DNA of 64,000 nucleotides from Rhizobiales bacterium GAS188 (GTDB lineage: Bacteria > Pseudomonadota > Alphaproteobacteria > Rhizobiales > Beijerinckiaceae), in contig FNSS01000001.1 in assembly GCA_900104855.1 (NCBI GenBank), forward strand, positions 3,534,001 through 3,598,000, read 5' to 3'. The notes below the pieces were generated by a model. It saw only the letters and a list, made by a program, of their open reading frames with translations. It ran no database searches and was not told the DNA's origin. Each line of letters begins with the position of its first letter. Positions within the stretch are counted from its first letter, which is position 1. The position numbers and the translations under genes were made by a program. Of this stretch, positions 54,335 to 63,214 are shown piece after piece.

Positions 54335-54350
54335 GGGCTCCGGCGCTCTT

Positions 54351-54489
54351 CCTTCTCCCGTCACTTGAGACGGGAGAAGGTGGTCGAGCGAAGCGAGATC
54401 GGATGAGGGGCGGTCGAGCGCCTCACCGGCGTCCCTCATCCGCCCTCACTGCGTTCGGGCACCTTCTCCCGCGAAAGAGCGGGAGAAGG
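54351..54489. repeat. Dispersed CCTTCTCCCG inverted repeat, copy 1
   Basis: Two hairpins (CCTTCTCCCGTCAC...GACGGGAGAAGG, 54351-54380; CCTTCTCCCGCG...GCGGGAGAAGG, 54462-54489) with GGATGAGGG / CCCTCATCC arms between. The whole is one large inverted repeat. It fills the gap between the SBP-like gene and the convergent MBL gene. A second, similar copy is at 57619-57808. Confidence 0.75.
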
Positions 54490-54500
54490 TCGGGCAGGCC

Positions 54501-55538
54501 CTAAATCCGCACGAAGGTGATGTTGCCCTCGGCGTCGACGCTGCGGCGCGCCGTGCCGAGCGTCTCGGCGTAATGGAGATGGGCGAGCGTCTCGGCGAAG
54601 GCGAAGCGTCCCTGGCCCTCCTGCATGGCGCGATCGAAGATCAGGGAGGCGAGCGCGAAGGTCGAGCGCGGCTCGCGCATATGCGACAACAGCTGGTCGA
54701 GCCGCTCCTGGTGATGGCCGCGCAGCTGCTCCAGGCGCGCCTGCAGCCCGTAGAAGGGCAGGCCGTGCGAGGGCAGCACCAGCGTGTCGGCCGGCAGATC
54801 CTCGAAGCGCGGCAGCGAGTCGAGATAATCGCTCAAGGGGTCGCTCTCGGGCTCATAGCCGAACACGCCGATCACCGGGGTGATGCGCTGCAGGATCTGG
54901 TCGCCGGCGATCAGCAGATGGCCCTCGGGCGCGTAGAAGGAGGCGTGCTCATCCGCATGGCCGCGGCCGACGATGACCCTGAATTCGCGCCCGCCGAATC
55001 GCGGCCGGTCTCCGTGGCGCAGCCGCAGCAGCTGCTCCGGAACCGGGAATTCGCCCCTTTCGATCGCCGCATCTTGCGCCGCGAAGCTCTGCACGATCTC
55101 GGCGCTGCCGCCATGGGCGATGAAGAAACGCTGCATCCTCGCGCCGAAGCCGCGCCCATATTGAGCCTGCCGCCAATTGGCGAACAGCCATTCGGTGCGC
55201 GTGGCCGAAAAGGAGCAGTCGAAGCGCTCGGTGAGCCAGCCGGCGAGGCCGACATGATCGGGGTGCCCATGCGTCAGCACCAGGCGGCGGATCGGTCGCC
55301 CCGCCAAGGGGCCCGCGAGCAGCTTCTCCCAGGCGTCGCGGCACATCTGCGTGTCGAGCCCGGCATCGACCACCACCCAGCCGTCGTCTTCGCGCATGAA
55401 CCACAGATTCACATGGTTGAGGCGCATCGGCAGCGGCAGCCTCGCCCAGAGGAGGTTCGGCGCGACCTCGCGCAGCTCGCCGGGAGCGGGCGGCGTTTCG
55501 GTGAGAAGCTCGATATCGCGGCTCGTGGTCAAATCCAT
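54501..55538 (-). CDS. MBL-fold metallo-hydrolase
   Basis: About 345 residues: THGHPDHVGLAGWL (HxHxDH), GRGHADEHASFY (second His), HLLIAGDQIL (Asp) and LPSHGLPF (His). Metallo-beta-lactamase superfamily of the type near lactonases, RNase Z-like and thioesterase-like hydrolases with a C-terminal helical domain. ATG 55538 gives a normal length; the frame extends to 55697 without support. Substrate unknown. Confidence 0.86.
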   Translation of the reverse strand: MDLTTSRDIELLTETPPAPGELREVAPNLLWARLPLPMRLNHVNLWFMREDDGWVVVDAGLDTQMCRDAWEKLLAGPLAGRPIRRLVLTHGHPDHVGLAGWLTERFDCSFSATRTEWLFANWRQAQYGRGFGARMQRFFIAHGGSAEIVQSFAAQDAAIERGEFPVPEQLLRLRHGDRPRFGGREFRVIVGRGHADEHASFYAPEGHLLIAGDQILQRITPVIGVFGYEPESDPLSDYLDSLPRFEDLPADTLVLPSHGLPFYGLQARLEQLRGHHQERLDQLLSHMREPRSTFALASLIFDRAMQEGQGRFAFAETLAHLHYAETLGTARRSVDAEGNITFVRI

Positions 55539-55748
55539 ATGACTCAAAATTCCGTGGCCAAAAATCCGTGCGGCAAATCCGCATCGCAGCTGCCATGTTG
55601 CAGCGCAAGAACCCTTGGTAACCCCTGCCGGCGTCGCTGTCGATGCATCGGCGGACGAATGGCTGGGCTGCGATGGCGGCAGGGCAGCGATGGTCAAGCC
55701 GGGGCGAAATCGCTATGAGGGAACCCCGATGGTAAGGCTTCCGCGAGC

Positions 55749-56585
55749 ATGGATCGACCGGCGATGAATATTGCGGCGACGAATATCGCCTCATCCCCCG
55801 CCGCTGGCGGCGTGCTCGATGCCGTGGCGCGCAAGATCGCCTTCGTGGCGACCGACACGGAGCCCGCCCAGGCGGCCAGGCGCAAGCTCGCCGCGACTTA
55901 TGGGGATTGCCCGATCGAGGACGCCGCCGTGGTGGTGGCGCTCGGCGGGGACGGCCTCATGCTGCAGACCCTGGAGCGTCTCCGAGGCACCACGAAGCCC
56001 GTCTACGGCATGCATCGCGGCTCGGTCGGCTTCCTGATGAACGATTACCGCGAGACGCAACTGCTCGAGCGCCTGGCGGCTGCGCAGCGCAGCATCGTGC
56101 ATCCCTTGCTGATGACGGTGACGACGCTGAACGGCCCGCAGACCGCGCATGCGATCAACGAGGTGTTCGTGACGCGCCAGACTTATCAGGCGGCGCGCCT
56201 GCGCATCCGGGTCGACGGCACCGTGCGGCTCGACGAATTGATCGCCGATGGCGTGCTGGTGGCGACGCCGGCGGGCTCGACCGCCTACAACCTCTCCTGC
56301 AACGGGCCGATCATCCCGCTCGCCGCGCCGCTCCTGGCGCTGACCCCGATCTCGCCCTTCCGGCCGCGGCGCTGGCGCGGCGCGCTCTTGCCCGATCGCG
56401 TCAAATTCGCCGTCGAGATATTGGAGCCCGAGAAGCGGCCGGTGGCGGCGGTCGCCGACCATATCGAGATCCGCGACGCCAGGCACGTGGCGATCGAGAT
56501 GGACAGGTCGATCGACCTCGTGATGCTGCACGATCCCGACCACAGCCTGGACGAGCGCATCATCCGCGAGCAGTTCGGGCCCTGA
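55749..56585 (+). CDS. nadK: NAD kinase
   Basis: A 278-residue protein: [29 protein letters not shown] (GGDG motif), [35 protein letters not shown]. It phosphorylates NAD to NADP. Starts at 55749 or 55764 (MNIAAT). Followed by a dispersed palindrome at 56591. Confidence 0.94.
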   Translation: MDRPAMNIAATNIASSPAAGGVLDAVARKIAFVATDTEPAQAARRKLAATYGDCPIEDAAVVVALGGDGLMLQTLERLRGTTKPVYGMHRGSVGFLMNDYRETQLLERLAAAQRSIVHPLLMTVTTLNGPQTAHAINEVFVTRQTYQAARLRIRVDGTVRLDELIADGVLVATPAGSTAYNLSCNGPIIPLAAPLLALTPISPFRPRRWRGALLPDRVKFAVEILEPEKRPVAAVADHIEIRDARHVAIEMDRSIDLVMLHDPDHSLDERIIREQFGP

Positions 56586-56590
56586 ACGCG

Positions 56591-56679
56591 CCTGGGACCG
56601 CGACCGTCTCGGTCGCCCTTCCTGACCAACGGCGCGCCTCACCATCGCAAGTGCGGGCGAGGACGCCCGCGGTCCCAGG
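56591..56679. repeat. Dispersed GGGACCGCG palindromic repeat (inverse orientation)
   Basis: CCTGGGACCGCG at the left and its exact 12-bp complement (CGCGGTCCCAGG) at the right, with GACCGTCTCGGTCGCCCTTCC inside; about 89 bp. Lies between convergent nadK and the L,D-transpeptidase. Confidence 0.85.
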
Positions 56680-56698
56680 AAGCCGCGTTTCAGCCCCG

Positions 56699-57436
56699 TC
56701 AGGCTCCGAGGACCACGACTTCGGTTCCGATCGCGGTCCGCGGGTAGAGATGCGCGATGTCCTGGTTGACCATCCGGATGCAGCCGGACGACACATTGGT
56801 GCCGATCGTCTCAGGCTCGGTCGTTCCATGAATGCGATAGCCGAGATCGCGTCCGCCGCCGAAGAGATACATGGCCCGCGCGCCGAGAGGATTATGCGGG
56901 CCGCCCAGCACGCCTCGGCCGCGTGGCGTCTCCTGCAGCTCGGCGACGATTTCCGGAGAGCGCGCCACCATTTCGGCGGGCGGAACCCAGTCCGGCCAAT
57001 CCCGTTTCATGTTGATCTGGGCATCGCCCGACCAGGCAAAGCCCTCCCGCCCGACACCCACGCCGTAGCGGGTCGCGCGGCCCGGGACCTCGACGAAATA
57101 GAGATGTCGCGACGGGGGATCGACCACGATGGTGCCGGGCTTTTCCGGCCCGGAATATTGCACCATCTGGCGCAGGAAGCGCTGATCCACCTGCCGGTAA
57201 TCGAAGGCGCCGATGGGGAAGCGCTCGCCATGATAATCGCCATAGACCTTGTCATAGTCGGGGCGCTCCAGCGTGCGGCCCGAATTCCGCCCGAGCGACG
57301 CCTGTCGCGGCGCGGCGCGCTGGCCCATCATCCCCGGCCGCGAGAACTCCGGCTGGAAGCCGAGATCCGAGCATCCCGTCAGGGCCGAAGCCGCCGCCAT
57401 TGCGGCGCCTGAACAAAACCAGCGTCGATCACCCAT
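56699..57436 (-). CDS. L,D-transpeptidase lipoprotein (YkuD domain)
   Basis: About 245 residues. The N-terminus GAAMAAASALTGCSDLG has a lipobox (LTGC), so it is probably a lipoprotein. YkuD domain has IHGTTEPETIG and VSSGCIRMVN (catalytic Cys). Similar to the protein at 26660 but anchored to a membrane. It crosslinks peptidoglycan or processes lipoprotein attachment. The frame extends to 57523 but the lipobox supports 57436. Confidence 0.9.
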   Translation of the reverse strand: MGDRRWFCSGAAMAAASALTGCSDLGFQPEFSRPGMMGQRAAPRQASLGRNSGRTLERPDYDKVYGDYHGERFPIGAFDYRQVDQRFLRQMVQYSGPEKPGTIVVDPPSRHLYFVEVPGRATRYGVGVGREGFAWSGDAQINMKRDWPDWVPPAEMVARSPEIVAELQETPRGRGVLGGPHNPLGARAMYLFGGGRDLGYRIHGTTEPETIGTNVSSGCIRMVNQDIAHLYPRTAIGTEVVVLGA

Positions 57437-57818
57437 AGCCAATACGCGCGAACGCAATGTCCCAGCCCTCCATCGATGCGTTTCGAATATCGCTCGAAAA
57501 GCAACTTTCAAATTTGTGACCACAACTAGATCGTGTCGTCGTCTCTACACGACATATAGTTGGCGTCATGAATAAAGAGCTAATGTGTTTCACTCGGCGG
57601 CAGTTGAGCGCGCCTCTTCCCTCTCCCGCGCTCTTCGCGCGGGAGAGGGTGCCGAGACGAAGTCGAGGCGGGTGAGGGTGGATCGGAGGAGCGATGATTA
57701 TGAGGGCACACGGACACGCCGGATAAGCGAGCGTCCAGGAAGCTCAACCGTCCCTCATCCGCCTCGACTTCGTCTCGGCACCTTCTCCCGCGAAAGAGCG
57801 GGAGAAGGTAAGGAGCGC
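57437..57818. other. Intergenic region with repeat copy 2
   Basis: About 382 bp without a gene. Contains an AT-rich tract around 57500-57600, likely the promoter of the transpeptidase gene, and the inverted repeat at 57619-57808. Confidence 0.5.
57619..57808. repeat. Dispersed CCTTCTCCCG inverted repeat, copy 2
   Basis: Left arm CCCTCTCCCGCGCTCTTCGC, GGTGCCGAGACGAAGTCGAG, GGGTGAGGG; right arm the complement ending CCTTCTCCCGCGAAAGAGCG. Arms of about 58 bp around a 70-bp centre. Same type as 54351-54489. Confidence 0.8.
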
Positions 57819-59096
57819 TCAGGCCGCGCGTGCCACCGCAATGGCGTCGAGATCGACCGCGACCGGTAGCGTGTCCAGCGGCTGGAGCTCGAGCTCGTGT
57901 TTCGGGACCGCGTTGGCAGCTAACGCGAGATCATGCGGCTCGGTGGCCAAAGCCTCTTCATCCAGCGCGATCATGGCCTCGGCGAGGGCGCGTGCCTCGC
58001 CGCGCGCCGTCTCGGCTTCGAGCGTGCGCAGATAGGCGATGAGGCGGCCCGTTTCGCGCTCAGCCCTGCCGGCGAGCTGCGCCAGGATGCGCCGCAGCGC
58101 CACGCGCAGCGGCGTCGAGGCCGTGGCGCCGGCGCCCGCGATCGCGGCCGCCCGCAACTCGACGAGTGCGATCGGGAAGACCGGGGCGAGCCAATCCGGG
58201 ATGCCGGCGCGTTTCAGCACGGCCCTCAAGGGAGCCTGCCTGTCTTCGCGCAGGAAGGCCGCCACCTTGGCGGGCGGCGTGTCGCCGAGATCGGCGAGCG
58301 AGGCCGCCACCAGGTCGAGCTGACCGGCCAGAAGCGCATGCACCACGAAGGCCGGCGTCAGGCGCCCACCCTCCTTCAGGCAGGCGACGACGTCGCCGAG
58401 GTCGAGGCGCTCGTCGCAGGCAAGCGTCAGGGCGCCGCGATGCTCGGCGTCGCGGGCAAGCCTCTCGGCCCGCTCGGCGCTGAGCCAGCCGCGCTCGACG
58501 ACGAAACTCTTCAGGACATCGCTCACCATGGCCATCAGCCGCTCGCGCAGCCTGGCCGGCAGATCGGGCCTGGCGAGCAGCGCCTCGCGCAGGGAGGCCT
58601 CGGTGCCGAAGCGCTCCAGCATGCGCAGCAGCGCGGCTTCGGCCACTATCGCCGACGGGTTTCGGACGAGGGCCGTGCAGGCCGCGAGCGAGCCGATTTC
58701 GGCGAGCGCCGCCGCCACGGTCGCCGGCAGGGCGTCGCGGCGCGCGATGGCGATCTGCGCCTTCTCGGCGCCGAGCGCCGCGGCATCGACGAGCTCTGCT
58801 TCCGAGAGCAGGCGGGTGCGCCCGAGCACGAGTGCCGCCGCTTCGCCGCCTTGCGCCACGAGGCCGGTGAGCAGATGGCGCGGCGCCTCGGCCGCGCTGG
58901 CGATCGCCTCGGCCAGCGCGCGGTGCACCAGCGGGGAGGGGTCGTCCAACATGACGGTCAGCGCGATCTCGGCCTCGTAACGCTCGGCTTCGTCCATATT
59001 GGCGAACAAATAGGCACGCGCCAGCGCGCTCGTGGCGTCGGCGCGCGCGCAGGCAGGCGCGATGCGCGCCCAGCTCAGGAAGCGGCGGACGATCAC
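57819..59096 (-). CDS. DUF2336 domain protein
   Basis: A 425-residue, Ala/Leu-rich, helical-repeat (HEAT-like) protein with the DUF2336 look (RAYLFANMDEAERYEAEIAL, DDPSPLVHRALAEAIA). Found almost only in Hyphomicrobiales; function unknown. Starts at GTG 59096, overlapping by GTGA the stop of a possible small frame (59093-59314). Confidence 0.82.
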   Translation of the reverse strand: MIVRRFLSWARIAPACARADATSALARAYLFANMDEAERYEAEIALTVMLDDPSPLVHRALAEAIASAAEAPRHLLTGLVAQGGEAAALVLGRTRLLSEAELVDAAALGAEKAQIAIARRDALPATVAAALAEIGSLAACTALVRNPSAIVAEAALLRMLERFGTEASLREALLARPDLPARLRERLMAMVSDVLKSFVVERGWLSAERAERLARDAEHRGALTLACDERLDLGDVVACLKEGGRLTPAFVVHALLAGQLDLVAASLADLGDTPPAKVAAFLREDRQAPLRAVLKRAGIPDWLAPVFPIALVELRAAAIAGAGATASTPLRVALRRILAQLAGRAERETGRLIAYLRTLEAETARGEARALAEAMIALDEEALATEPHDLALAANAVPKHELELQPLDTLPVAVDLDAIAVARAA

Positions 59097-59314
59097 GAGG
59101 CCGCGGCTCCGCCGTCATCATGCAGGTCGCCGCAGCCTTGCCGGCGCGCTTCGCAGGCGGCCCCGTCGAGACGGTCCGGCTCGGCCAAGCGGGCGCGCCT
59201 GACGCCGGCCGGGGCCGGCAGCATGGCGATCAGGGATAACGGCTTGCCAAAACCCTCGCCTGGCGAGGGCCGCAGCGTCGAGGGATGTCCCCAAGGGATG
59301 ATCGTAGCGCGCAA
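59093..59314 (-). CDS. Possible small protein upstream of DUF2336 gene
   Basis: A 73-residue frame whose stop overlaps the DUF2336 GTG by GTGA. No recognisable domain or ribosome-binding site; low support, included because of the coupling geometry. Confidence 0.2.
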   Translation of the reverse strand: MRATIIPWGHPSTLRPSPGEGFGKPLSLIAMLPAPAGVRRARLAEPDRLDGAACEARRQGCGDLHDDGGAAAS

Positions 59315-59618
59315 CGCCGGCCTCTTCTCGCGTTCGAGTGTCCCATGCGCCGCAGCTTGCGCCGTTGCGCCGCGTCGAGCATGGCGCTTTATGGTAAAGT
59401 AAGCTTTAAGCGACCCTGTTTTCGCGGATCGGTCGCGTCAGCGTCCGGTTCGCGTCCGCTGGCGAATTCGATCCATGATGTCAAAGGCTTGCGGTCAGGT
59501 TGCAGGCAACGGATGGGCACCATCTGTTCGAACGGGATCGCCGGCGCTATGCGATGAAACTCTAGAACCGCATTTGGCGGCCCCTCGCGGCCGTCGGACG
59601 CGAGAAAGGTGCCCCGCC
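59315..59618. other. Intergenic region upstream of MaoC gene
   Basis: About 304 bp with no supported gene; open frames here are low-complexity and without ribosome-binding sites. ATGGTAAAGTAAGCTTTAAG at 59391-59410 holds a short inverted repeat (AAGCTT) and may be part of a promoter. Confidence 0.4.
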
Positions 59619-60122
59619 ATGGCTAAAGCGACGCAAGCGAGCCCCGGAGAGGCCGGGCGCCATCCGCGCGGAGGGCTCTATTTCGAGGATTTCGTCGAGG
59701 GCCATGTGTTCGCCCACCGGCTGACGCGCACCGTCACGCAGATGGACAATATGCTGTTCTCGAACATGACGCTGAACCCGCAGCCTCTGCATATCGATGC
59801 GCATTTCTGCGCCACCGAGACCGAATGGGGCCGCCCCATCGTCAATTCGCTGTTCACGCTCGGGCTGATGATCGGCATCTCGGTCAACGACACGACGGTC
59901 GGCACCACCATCGCCAATCTCGGCATGACGGATGTACGCTTCCCGGCCCCGGTGTTCGAGGGCGACACCTTGCGCTGCGAGACCACGGTGCTGTCGAAGC
60001 GCGCCTCGAAGTCGCGCCCCACCGCCGGCCTCGTCGAGATGCATCACCGCGCCTATAAGCAGGACGGCACCCTCGTCGCCGAATGCAAGCGCCAGGCCTT
60101 CATGCTCAGGCGGCCGGGGTGA
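59619..60122 (+). CDS. MaoC-family (hotdog fold) dehydratase
   Basis: About 167 residues: FEDFVEGHVFAHRLTRTVTQ, NPQPLHIDAHFC (hydratase active site), GRPIVNSLFTLGLMIGISV and PTAGLVEMHHRAYKQDG. Family of (R)-specific enoyl-CoA or mesaconyl-CoA-type hydratases. Its usual partner gene (CoA-ester lyase) is not adjacent; the dispersed repeat and IS element follow directly. Confidence 0.9.
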   Translation: MAKATQASPGEAGRHPRGGLYFEDFVEGHVFAHRLTRTVTQMDNMLFSNMTLNPQPLHIDAHFCATETEWGRPIVNSLFTLGLMIGISVNDTTVGTTIANLGMTDVRFPAPVFEGDTLRCETTVLSKRASKSRPTAGLVEMHHRAYKQDGTLVAECKRQAFMLRRPG

Positions 60123-60148
60123 GGCCTTGGGACCGCGGGCGTCCCGCC

Positions 60149-61544
60149 CATATGCGCTAAGTTAAGAGCATTCCAAAGTTGTCGGCCTGTTTCTTTCTCT
60201 TTCTTGGGGGTTCGTAGAGTGCGTTTGGGAGGCCGTGTCTGCGGATATTGCGAATCTGCGCGGCGAGGTCACCCAGTAGATGGGCGACGATGACTATGCG
60301 GCACAGGACGAGGAGCCGGATTTTGCAAGGGCTTCGATAGGCGGCGGCGGTGGTTTGAGGGGGGAATGGCGCGCTCGAGGGCGCTTGCGAGGAGATTGGC
60401 GAGGAGGGCGGCGGCGAGATTGGCCAGGATCCAGGTTCGCGCGAGCGCAGGATCTTTGGCGGGGACGGCTCGCATCGCGAAGATGGATTTGAGTACCTTG
60501 AAGGCCAGCTCAATCTGCCATCGCAGCCGGTAGAGGGGGATGAGCCGTTCGATCGGCCAATCCTTAGCCAACAGGTTCGTGGCGAACATGATCAGGCCGG
60601 CCATGGCCTTGGTGTCCTCGCGGGGCGTCACCCCGTGCTTGGAACGCGAGCGTTCGATGCGGGCGCGCTCGCGGGCGGCGACCGCTTCGCTGGCGCGCAC
60701 AATGACGATTCGGGTCTTCAGCGGCTTGGACAAAGGCCGGGGGTTTGCCCGGTCCTTTTTGGGCTTGGCCTCTTGCAATGTGACTGCGATCTCGACGGCT
60801 TCGGCCTCGCCGAGGGCGGCGATGACATCCTGCGCGGTCAGGCGTTCGCCAGTCTTGTCATAAATCATCTTCATCGCGCTGATCCCGGCGCGGACGAGGA
60901 AAAACGCCATGTTGTCGGCCAGTTCCCGCAAGGCTTTGGTTTTGGCGTAATTGCGGTCGGCGACAGCAATGGCCCCCGGCTCGATCCGAGCCAGGCTCAG
61001 TGTTTCGCCGACCTTCACGTCGGTCAGATTCAGGAGATCAAATCTTCCGGTCCCGGGATCGTAGCTGGCGTGCAGCCGATGCTGCCCACCGCGTTTGCCA
61101 GGGCCGGCGAACATGCTGCCATCGACAAGACGGATCGGCGGGCCTCGCCAAAGCGTCGAAGGCGCGGCCCATTCGCTGGACAGGCTCAGAAGCCGACCTA
61201 CCACCGAAGACAGCAGATCGCCGCAGTCGCGCAGTCGCTGCAGCACGGCAACGTCGCTCAGCGGGACGCCCAACGCCGAATGGCTCCATGCCGCTGTCGA
61301 GCGCAGAGACTGTCCGGTTGCCGCATAGCCAAGCGCTAGGCGAAGGAGTTGCGATCCATTGCAAATACGACGACGACGAACCAGCGCGCCAGTCTCGCGC
61401 GCCAGCGCGTCCAGCTCACTCGCGCCTCCCAGAAGACCCTCGACCGCGGGCCAGTCACCTTCAAATGAGAACACCGAATCATCTTGCATCCGCAGCTTGA
61501 ATCACAAGCTGCCGGCAGTGTGAATCCCAAAGTTAGCGCATATG
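60149..61544 (-). mobile_element. IS4-family insertion sequence
   Basis: About 1.4 kb carrying one transposase gene. Ends CATATGCGCTAA at both tips, inverted (60149-60160; 61533-61544). The matching extends outward as an exact 25-bp inverted repeat (60136-60160 / 61533-61557) because the flanks are GGGCGTCCCGCCC and its reverse complement. No classical direct target repeat is seen. Confidence 0.85.
60269..61489 (-). CDS. IS4-family transposase
   Basis: A 406-residue DDE transposase. The three acidic residues sit in IRLVDGSMF, IAVADRNYAK and RLRWQIELAFKVLKS, the last showing the Y-(2)-R-(3)-E-(6)-K signature. Full length, apparently intact. It moves the element by cut-and-paste. Confidence 0.92.
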   Translation of the reverse strand: MQDDSVFSFEGDWPAVEGLLGGASELDALARETGALVRRRRICNGSQLLRLALGYAATGQSLRSTAAWSHSALGVPLSDVAVLQRLRDCGDLLSSVVGRLLSLSSEWAAPSTLWRGPPIRLVDGSMFAGPGKRGGQHRLHASYDPGTGRFDLLNLTDVKVGETLSLARIEPGAIAVADRNYAKTKALRELADNMAFFLVRAGISAMKMIYDKTGERLTAQDVIAALGEAEAVEIAVTLQEAKPKKDRANPRPLSKPLKTRIVIVRASEAVAARERARIERSRSKHGVTPREDTKAMAGLIMFATNLLAKDWPIERLIPLYRLRWQIELAFKVLKSIFAMRAVPAKDPALARTWILANLAAALLANLLASALERAIPPSNHRRRLSKPLQNPAPRPVPHSHRRPSTG

Positions 61545-61643
61545 GGCGGGACGCCCGTCCTTGAACCGCTGAGGCTGGCGCGCCGCCGGGAGGAAGGGCG
61601 ACCGGGACGGTCGCGATCCCAGGGCGCCCGAGACGCAGGCGAT

Positions 61644-61717
61644 TGGAGCGGGTGAAGGGAATCGAACCCTCGTCATCAGCTTGGAAGGCTGTTGCTCTAC
61701 CATTGAGCTACACCCGC
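61644..61717 (-). tRNA. tRNA-Gly (anticodon TCC)
   Basis: Minus-strand cloverleaf: acceptor GCGGGTG/CACCCGC, anticodon loop CTTCCAA (TCC), T-arm GAGGGTTCGATTCCCTT, encoded CCA at 61644-61646. The top pair of the anticodon stem looks mismatched. Confidence 0.93.
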
Positions 61718-61910
61718 GAGGCTCGGCGCCGCGGCGGCGCCTGTTTGCCATAATCGGGATCGGCAAGTCAAAGAGGCGTTGCGTAGTGCTGGCGCAACCC
61801 CACCCATTGGAGCGCGGCCGGATCCGTGCGAAGCTGATCGGCGGGACATGGGCAGCGAGACTTCCCCGAACGCTGCGGCACGGGGCATGGCGGTAGCACG
61901 GGGGAGCCCC

Positions 61911-63107
61911 ATGAGCGCTGTTCGTTCCGGCTTCCCGGTCCTGGGCAAGGCGCCGTCCTTCTGGCTGCTCGGTTATGCGTTCCTGATGCTGTTCGTCGGC
62001 ACCACCATCCCGACGCCGCTCTATCGCGTCTATCAGGAGGAGCTGCACTTCTCCTCGGGCGTCCTGACCTTGATCTTCGCGATCTATGTGCTGACGCTGG
62101 TGCCCTCGCTCCTCGCCTTCGGCCAGATCTCGGACCGGATCGGGCGGCGCAGCGTGCTGCTCATCGGCTTCAGCCTTGCGGCGCTGGCGGCCATCACCTT
62201 CGCGAGCGCCCAGGGCCTCGCTGCCCTGTTCCTCGCCCGGGCCATGCAGGGCGTCGCCACGGGGATCGTGGCGGGCGCCGGCAGCGCGGCGCTCGCCGAG
62301 CTCGAGCCCTCGGGCAACAGCCGCAAGGCCTCCTTCGTGGTCACGGCCGCCAATGCCTCAGGCGCGGCGCTCGGCCCGCTCTTCGCGGGAGCGCTCGCCG
62401 AATACGGTCCCTGGCCGACGCGGTTGCCTTATCTGGTGCTGCTCGTGCTGATGCTGCCGATCGCTGGGCTCGTCGGCATGCGCGAGACCGTCGCCAAGCG
62501 CCGCCCCCTGGCGTTGGAGTTCCGCCTGCCGGCGGTGCCGGCCGGCATCGTCAAGGAATTCGCCTTCGCGTCGGCCGCATCCTTCACGGTCTGGGCGTCG
62601 GCCGCGATGTACCTGACGCTGGCGCCAGGCTATGTGGCGATGCTGCTGCAACTCGACAACCTGGCGGTCGGCGGCGTCTTCGTCTCGCTCATGCTCATTG
62701 CGTCGGCCGCCGCCCAGTTCCTCGGCCGCCCCCTGCCTTTCCGCACCGCCATGACGGCCGGCCTTGCGCTCCTGCCGCTCGGACTCGGAAGTCTCATCCT
62801 CGCAAGTCCGCTGCATTCGGCGGCGCTGCTGCTGGTCGGAACGCTGGTGGTCGGCGCCGGTCATGGCCTCGGCTTCCTCGGCGCCATGGTGCTCGTCAAC
62901 AAGATCGCGCCCGAGACGCAGCGCGCCGAGGTGACGTCGAGCTTCTACATCGTCTCCTATCTCGGCGTGGCGCTGCCGGCGGTCGCCATCGGCTTCGGCG
63001 CCCAGCTGGTCGGGCTGTTCGCCGCCGTGGCCATCTTCTCGGCGCTCGTCAGCCTGCTGGCGATTGTGCTGCTCGCAGCATCGCGGCGGATGGTGTCGGT
63101 GGGTTAG
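61911..63107 (+). CDS. MFS transporter
   Basis: About 398 residues, about 12 hydrophobic helices, DRIGRRSVLLIGF loop motif, PTPLYRVYQ in the first loop. GGGGAG lies 5 bp upstream of ATG 61911; the frame is open from 61779. Drug or metabolite exporter; substrate unknown. Confidence 0.9.
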   Translation: MSAVRSGFPVLGKAPSFWLLGYAFLMLFVGTTIPTPLYRVYQEELHFSSGVLTLIFAIYVLTLVPSLLAFGQISDRIGRRSVLLIGFSLAALAAITFASAQGLAALFLARAMQGVATGIVAGAGSAALAELEPSGNSRKASFVVTAANASGAALGPLFAGALAEYGPWPTRLPYLVLLVLMLPIAGLVGMRETVAKRRPLALEFRLPAVPAGIVKEFAFASAASFTVWASAAMYLTLAPGYVAMLLQLDNLAVGGVFVSLMLIASAAAQFLGRPLPFRTAMTAGLALLPLGLGSLILASPLHSAALLLVGTLVVGAGHGLGFLGAMVLVNKIAPETQRAEVTSSFYIVSYLGVALPAVAIGFGAQLVGLFAAVAIFSALVSLLAIVLLAASRRMVSVG

Positions 63108-63118
63108 CGCGGGCCTTC

Positions 63119-63208
63119 TTGGGACCGCGGGCGTCCCGCCCGCCCTTGAGACCGCCAGGCTGGCGCGCCGCCGGGAGGAAGGGCGACCAGGATGGTCGCG
63201 GTCCCAGG
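63119..63208. repeat. Dispersed GGGACCGCG palindromic repeat
   Basis: TTGGGACCGCGGGCGTCCCG ... GGTCGCGGTCCCAGG, about 90 bp, between convergent MFS and solute-binding protein genes. Confidence 0.88.
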
Positions 63209-63214
63209 CCCCCC

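Larger units (their letters stand above)
60128..61622. repeat. Copy of the dispersed palindromic repeat, split by an IS element
   Basis: TTGGGACCGCGGGCGTCCCGCCC at the left of the IS and GGGACGCCCGTCCTTGAACC through GGGCGACCGGGACGGTCGCG at the right (to about 61622) are two halves of one repeat. An intact copy with nearly the same sequence is at 63119. Confidence 0.8.
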
